DNA of 15,359 nt, taken from positions 1,421-16,779 of the forward strand of contig DALZ01000125.1 in assembly GCA_002496955.1 (NCBI GenBank). Direction: 5' to 3'. The notes beneath the pieces are model-generated. The model saw only the letters and a program-made list of their open reading frames with translations, had not been told where the DNA came from and ran no database searches. Source of the stretch: Euryarchaeota archaeon UBA128. Its GTDB lineage: Archaea; Thermoplasmatota; Poseidoniia; Poseidoniales; Poseidoniaceae. Numbering within the stretch: position 1 is the first letter of the stretch; every line of letters starts with the position of its first letter. Shown here piece by piece: positions 14,401-15,359 of the stretch. The position numbers were made by a program, and so were the translations under genes.

Positions 14401-15350
14401 CTCTAGAAAGGGCTATGGAGAAGCATGGTCCAGTGAATATGTTGGCTATAGAGCAGTATGCTGAATGCCAAGATAGGCTTGACTCTATGAAAGTTGAGTT
14501 CAAACAACTACAAACTAGAAGATCAAATTTGGTAGAAATTACCGAGAAACTAGAATCACAAAGGAAAGCGAAATTGCTCAAGGTATTGGACAAGGTCAAT
14601 GACAATTTCAAGAAATCGTATAAAATTTTGAGTGATGGCGGTAGAGGGGAATTGTATCTTGAAAACCCAGATGAGCCGTTCAAAGGGGGTCTGGAGTTAT
14701 GGGCAAAACCCAAGGGTAAATCATCTAAGGTTAACCGATTACAACTATCAGGTGGCGAACAATCCATGGCAGCGCTTGCACTTATTTTTGCAATCCAGGA
14801 TTACGACCCCAGTCCATTCTATTACTTTGACGAAGTCGACCAGAATTTAGATGCCATCAATGCGGAAAGAATCGCCGGAATGTGTCGTGAGCGTAGTAAA
14901 CAGGCGCAGTTCCTTATGGTCACTTTGCGTAAAGTATCCCTTAGGTTGGCTGATCATCACATAGGGATTACCCATGGCGGGGATGGCTGTAGTAGGCGGA
15001 TTGTTGACTTCGATCGTGAGCGAGCCATTAAGTTAAGTGAGCTTGAATCTATGAAGAATAGCGCTCTAGATGACCGTATCAGTGCTATAGCAGTCGAGAA
15101 GCAACAACAAGCCGGAGTTGATATGCCAACTGTTCCAGAGCCTCTTCCACCACCCAAGAGTCTTGGCGGTTTATTGAATTTCACTGAACCAAACGAAGCT
15201 GAAGCCTCAACTCTTCCAGGGTTAATCGAGCGAACAGCAGAGACCAGTGAAGATATTGAAGAGCGCAGAAAAGTATCCGAAGCAATCAATTCTATAGCAA
15301 ATTTAGATGAAGACATTGAGCATATGGAGCAGGTTGAAGAAGAGGTTTGA
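11457..15350 (+). CDS. smc: Chromosome segregation protein SMC with an extended C-terminal tail
   Basis: This is the SMC ATPase of the archaeal condensin-type complex, which works as a dimer with kleisin ScpA in chromosome folding and segregation. It has 1297 residues. Walker A is GPNGSGKS at 31-38. The VTSLAKMTAKERRKVLDSVAG segment ends the N-terminal head half. Coiled coil follows to about 520. The hinge is at about 530-675 (GTIAELCAPI..., LRGDVTEAGGAMIGGS). A returning coiled coil then leads to GRGELYLE, the signature LSGGEQ at 1097-1102 and the Walker B DE at 1125-1126 (FYYFDEVDQNLDAIN). The head ends near 1190 (ITHGGDGCSRRIVDFD), where most SMC proteins stop. Here about 110 further residues follow: a proline-rich PEPLPPP stretch near 1227 and then an acidic, probably helical end. 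All ATPase motifs are intact, so it should be active. The start has a GAGGGAT ribosome site. Confidence 0.95.
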   Translation: MYLKALEVSNFKSFRGEVTIPLERGFTAITGPNGSGKSNCGDAIQFVLGPRSNKTIRAQNSKDLIFNGGNNHKAARSCSVTLIFANPLLDSGRRRLPLNMDEVRMSRSIRLTKSGNVVTNYQLNGEDSSQKSFHRILGAANARPDGYNIVLQGDVTSLAKMTAKERRKVLDSVAGVTLYDDEIRKAERQKLSVEDYIERIKLLEDSQKARLKELKKQKDLAVKVKDLVEDLSNARIISTQANYASQLAEKQYQVSEQSKYLEEANNLEQNVKEGSKILLALDDRIGDLQKQIEELTGGESKGLNKQIYDLHLKIDTSKDKISDAEEKDIEAKSELEELSEQLNSARNALEDFVNNLASAKTDLKESKLALSEAQQEEQDVQKIMESSGDESAKFSQQLTKLLAQLEEANANLTGAQNEVNKTAAQAEVLAEQLSKSQETAEEHRLSLGELELKGEGLTGNNTAVDRNKLSKDLITAQRTEERLVGESQLVEGKLREAERSRERLRAEMENSSGARGMAGGAAAVIAARDNGELSGIIGTIAELCAPIDSTHESALATAIGGGMTSIVVEDDEIAAKAIKWLAERRAGRATFLPLNKLTNNRVAGKALMVSKKPGVVGFAHELLDYNPRIDIAIKFVLRNTLIVDSLSTARNYMGGVRLVTLRGDVTEAGGAMIGGSKRKMSVSFGGGIKGASEIERLSNEIEKLKIMSETISGALHQARVEQQQLRTKINEITDSDQAVKLQEWRAELKQAKSVYNKSLGDVANNESRLSDLEQLATQHLDTLDQAQRVVADLNVTIAATRDDMEAASPAHLKDRLHAAQMKRLDAEGVMAKAITALESGSEHESLLSDRVDDLSSRIATLNSNIIVRSEMIDNLQASIATDAIELKEKEAERTQLLEENKGLEDERIALVDERASLRTELTQKSTNAQSRRRLSDELGRSIINKEAAINELLADMEANSIEPAPPETSLPSVGDAEKRVRALERAMEKHGPVNMLAIEQYAECQDRLDSMKVEFKQLQTRRSNLVEITEKLESQRKAKLLKVLDKVNDNFKKSYKILSDGGRGELYLENPDEPFKGGLELWAKPKGKSSKVNRLQLSGGEQSMAALALIFAIQDYDPSPFYYFDEVDQNLDAINAERIAGMCRERSKQAQFLMVTLRKVSLRLADHHIGITHGGDGCSRRIVDFDRERAIKLSELESMKNSALDDRISAIAVEKQQQAGVDMPTVPEPLPPPKSLGGLLNFTEPNEAEASTLPGLIERTAETSEDIEERRKVSEAINSIANLDEDIEHMEQVEEEV

Positions 15351-15359
15351 GGCTGATAT
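15349..15359 (+). promoter_or_regulatory. Possible ribosome site and truncated start codon of the next gene
   Basis: GAGG at 15349-15352 overlaps the TGA stop of smc, and the window's last two bases, AT, lie 5 bases beyond it. The layout TGAGGCTGATAT resembles the stop-overlapping site before subunit F. If the next base is G, this is the start of a coupled downstream gene. In many archaea that gene is the kleisin scpA. The identity is inference. Confidence 0.35.

Noticed and set aside
13814..14767. Minus-strand open frame of 317 codons inside smc
   Set aside because: It lies wholly antisense to the returning coiled coil and head of SMC. Its Ser/Leu-rich composition is the expected mirror of a Glu/Lys/Asp-rich coiled coil, and it shows no motif.

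Overview
The window looks like chromosomal DNA from an archaeon. The evidence is an A-type (archaeal V-like) ATP synthase operon, dense Shine-Dalgarno-led genes with AGGAGG/GAGGTGAT-type sites, an archaeal-style SMC, and a membrane protein whose exported part is rich in N-glycosylation sequons. Moderately AT-rich DNA, an L-aspartate oxidase and a large pseudo-protease with an exported tail would suit a marine planktonic Thermoplasmatota-type lineage (Poseidoniia / Marine Group II or III). That placement is inference. No mobile elements, CRISPR arrays, tRNAs or rRNAs were seen, and no gene-free stretch exceeds about 130 bases.

Layout. Positions 1-5277 (+) hold the peripheral and catalytic part of the A1 ATPase in the usual archaeal order E (3' end only), C, F, A, B, D. 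The genes are 9-22 bases apart, and several Shine-Dalgarno sites overlap the upstream stop codon. Next, on the same strand, is a large membrane protein (5343-7916) built like an EGY1-type site-2 protease (M50). It has lost the HExxH zinc motif and the LDG aspartate and carries an exported domain of about 450 residues. Its best start is a CTG codon. Its stop overlaps the start of a ketopantoate reductase gene (panE, 7913-8860).

A convergent gene, nadB (L-aspartate oxidase, minus strand 10489-8852), overlaps the 3' end of panE by 9 bp. Divergent from nadB is a small unrecognised membrane protein with a C-terminal four-cysteine zinc-ribbon-like motif (10554-11327). After 129 bases that hold a candidate promoter comes a complete smc gene (11457-15350). 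Its ATPase head ends near residue 1190 and is followed by an unusual tail of about 110 residues. The last bases look like the ribosome site and first two bases of the start codon of a following gene, plausibly the kleisin scpA.

Functionally, the ATPase subunits form one rotary machine. PanE and NadB feed CoA and NAD biosynthesis respectively. SMC serves chromosome organisation. The pseudo-protease and the zinc-ribbon membrane protein are the two genes whose jobs cannot be read from the sequence, and they are the most interesting objects here.
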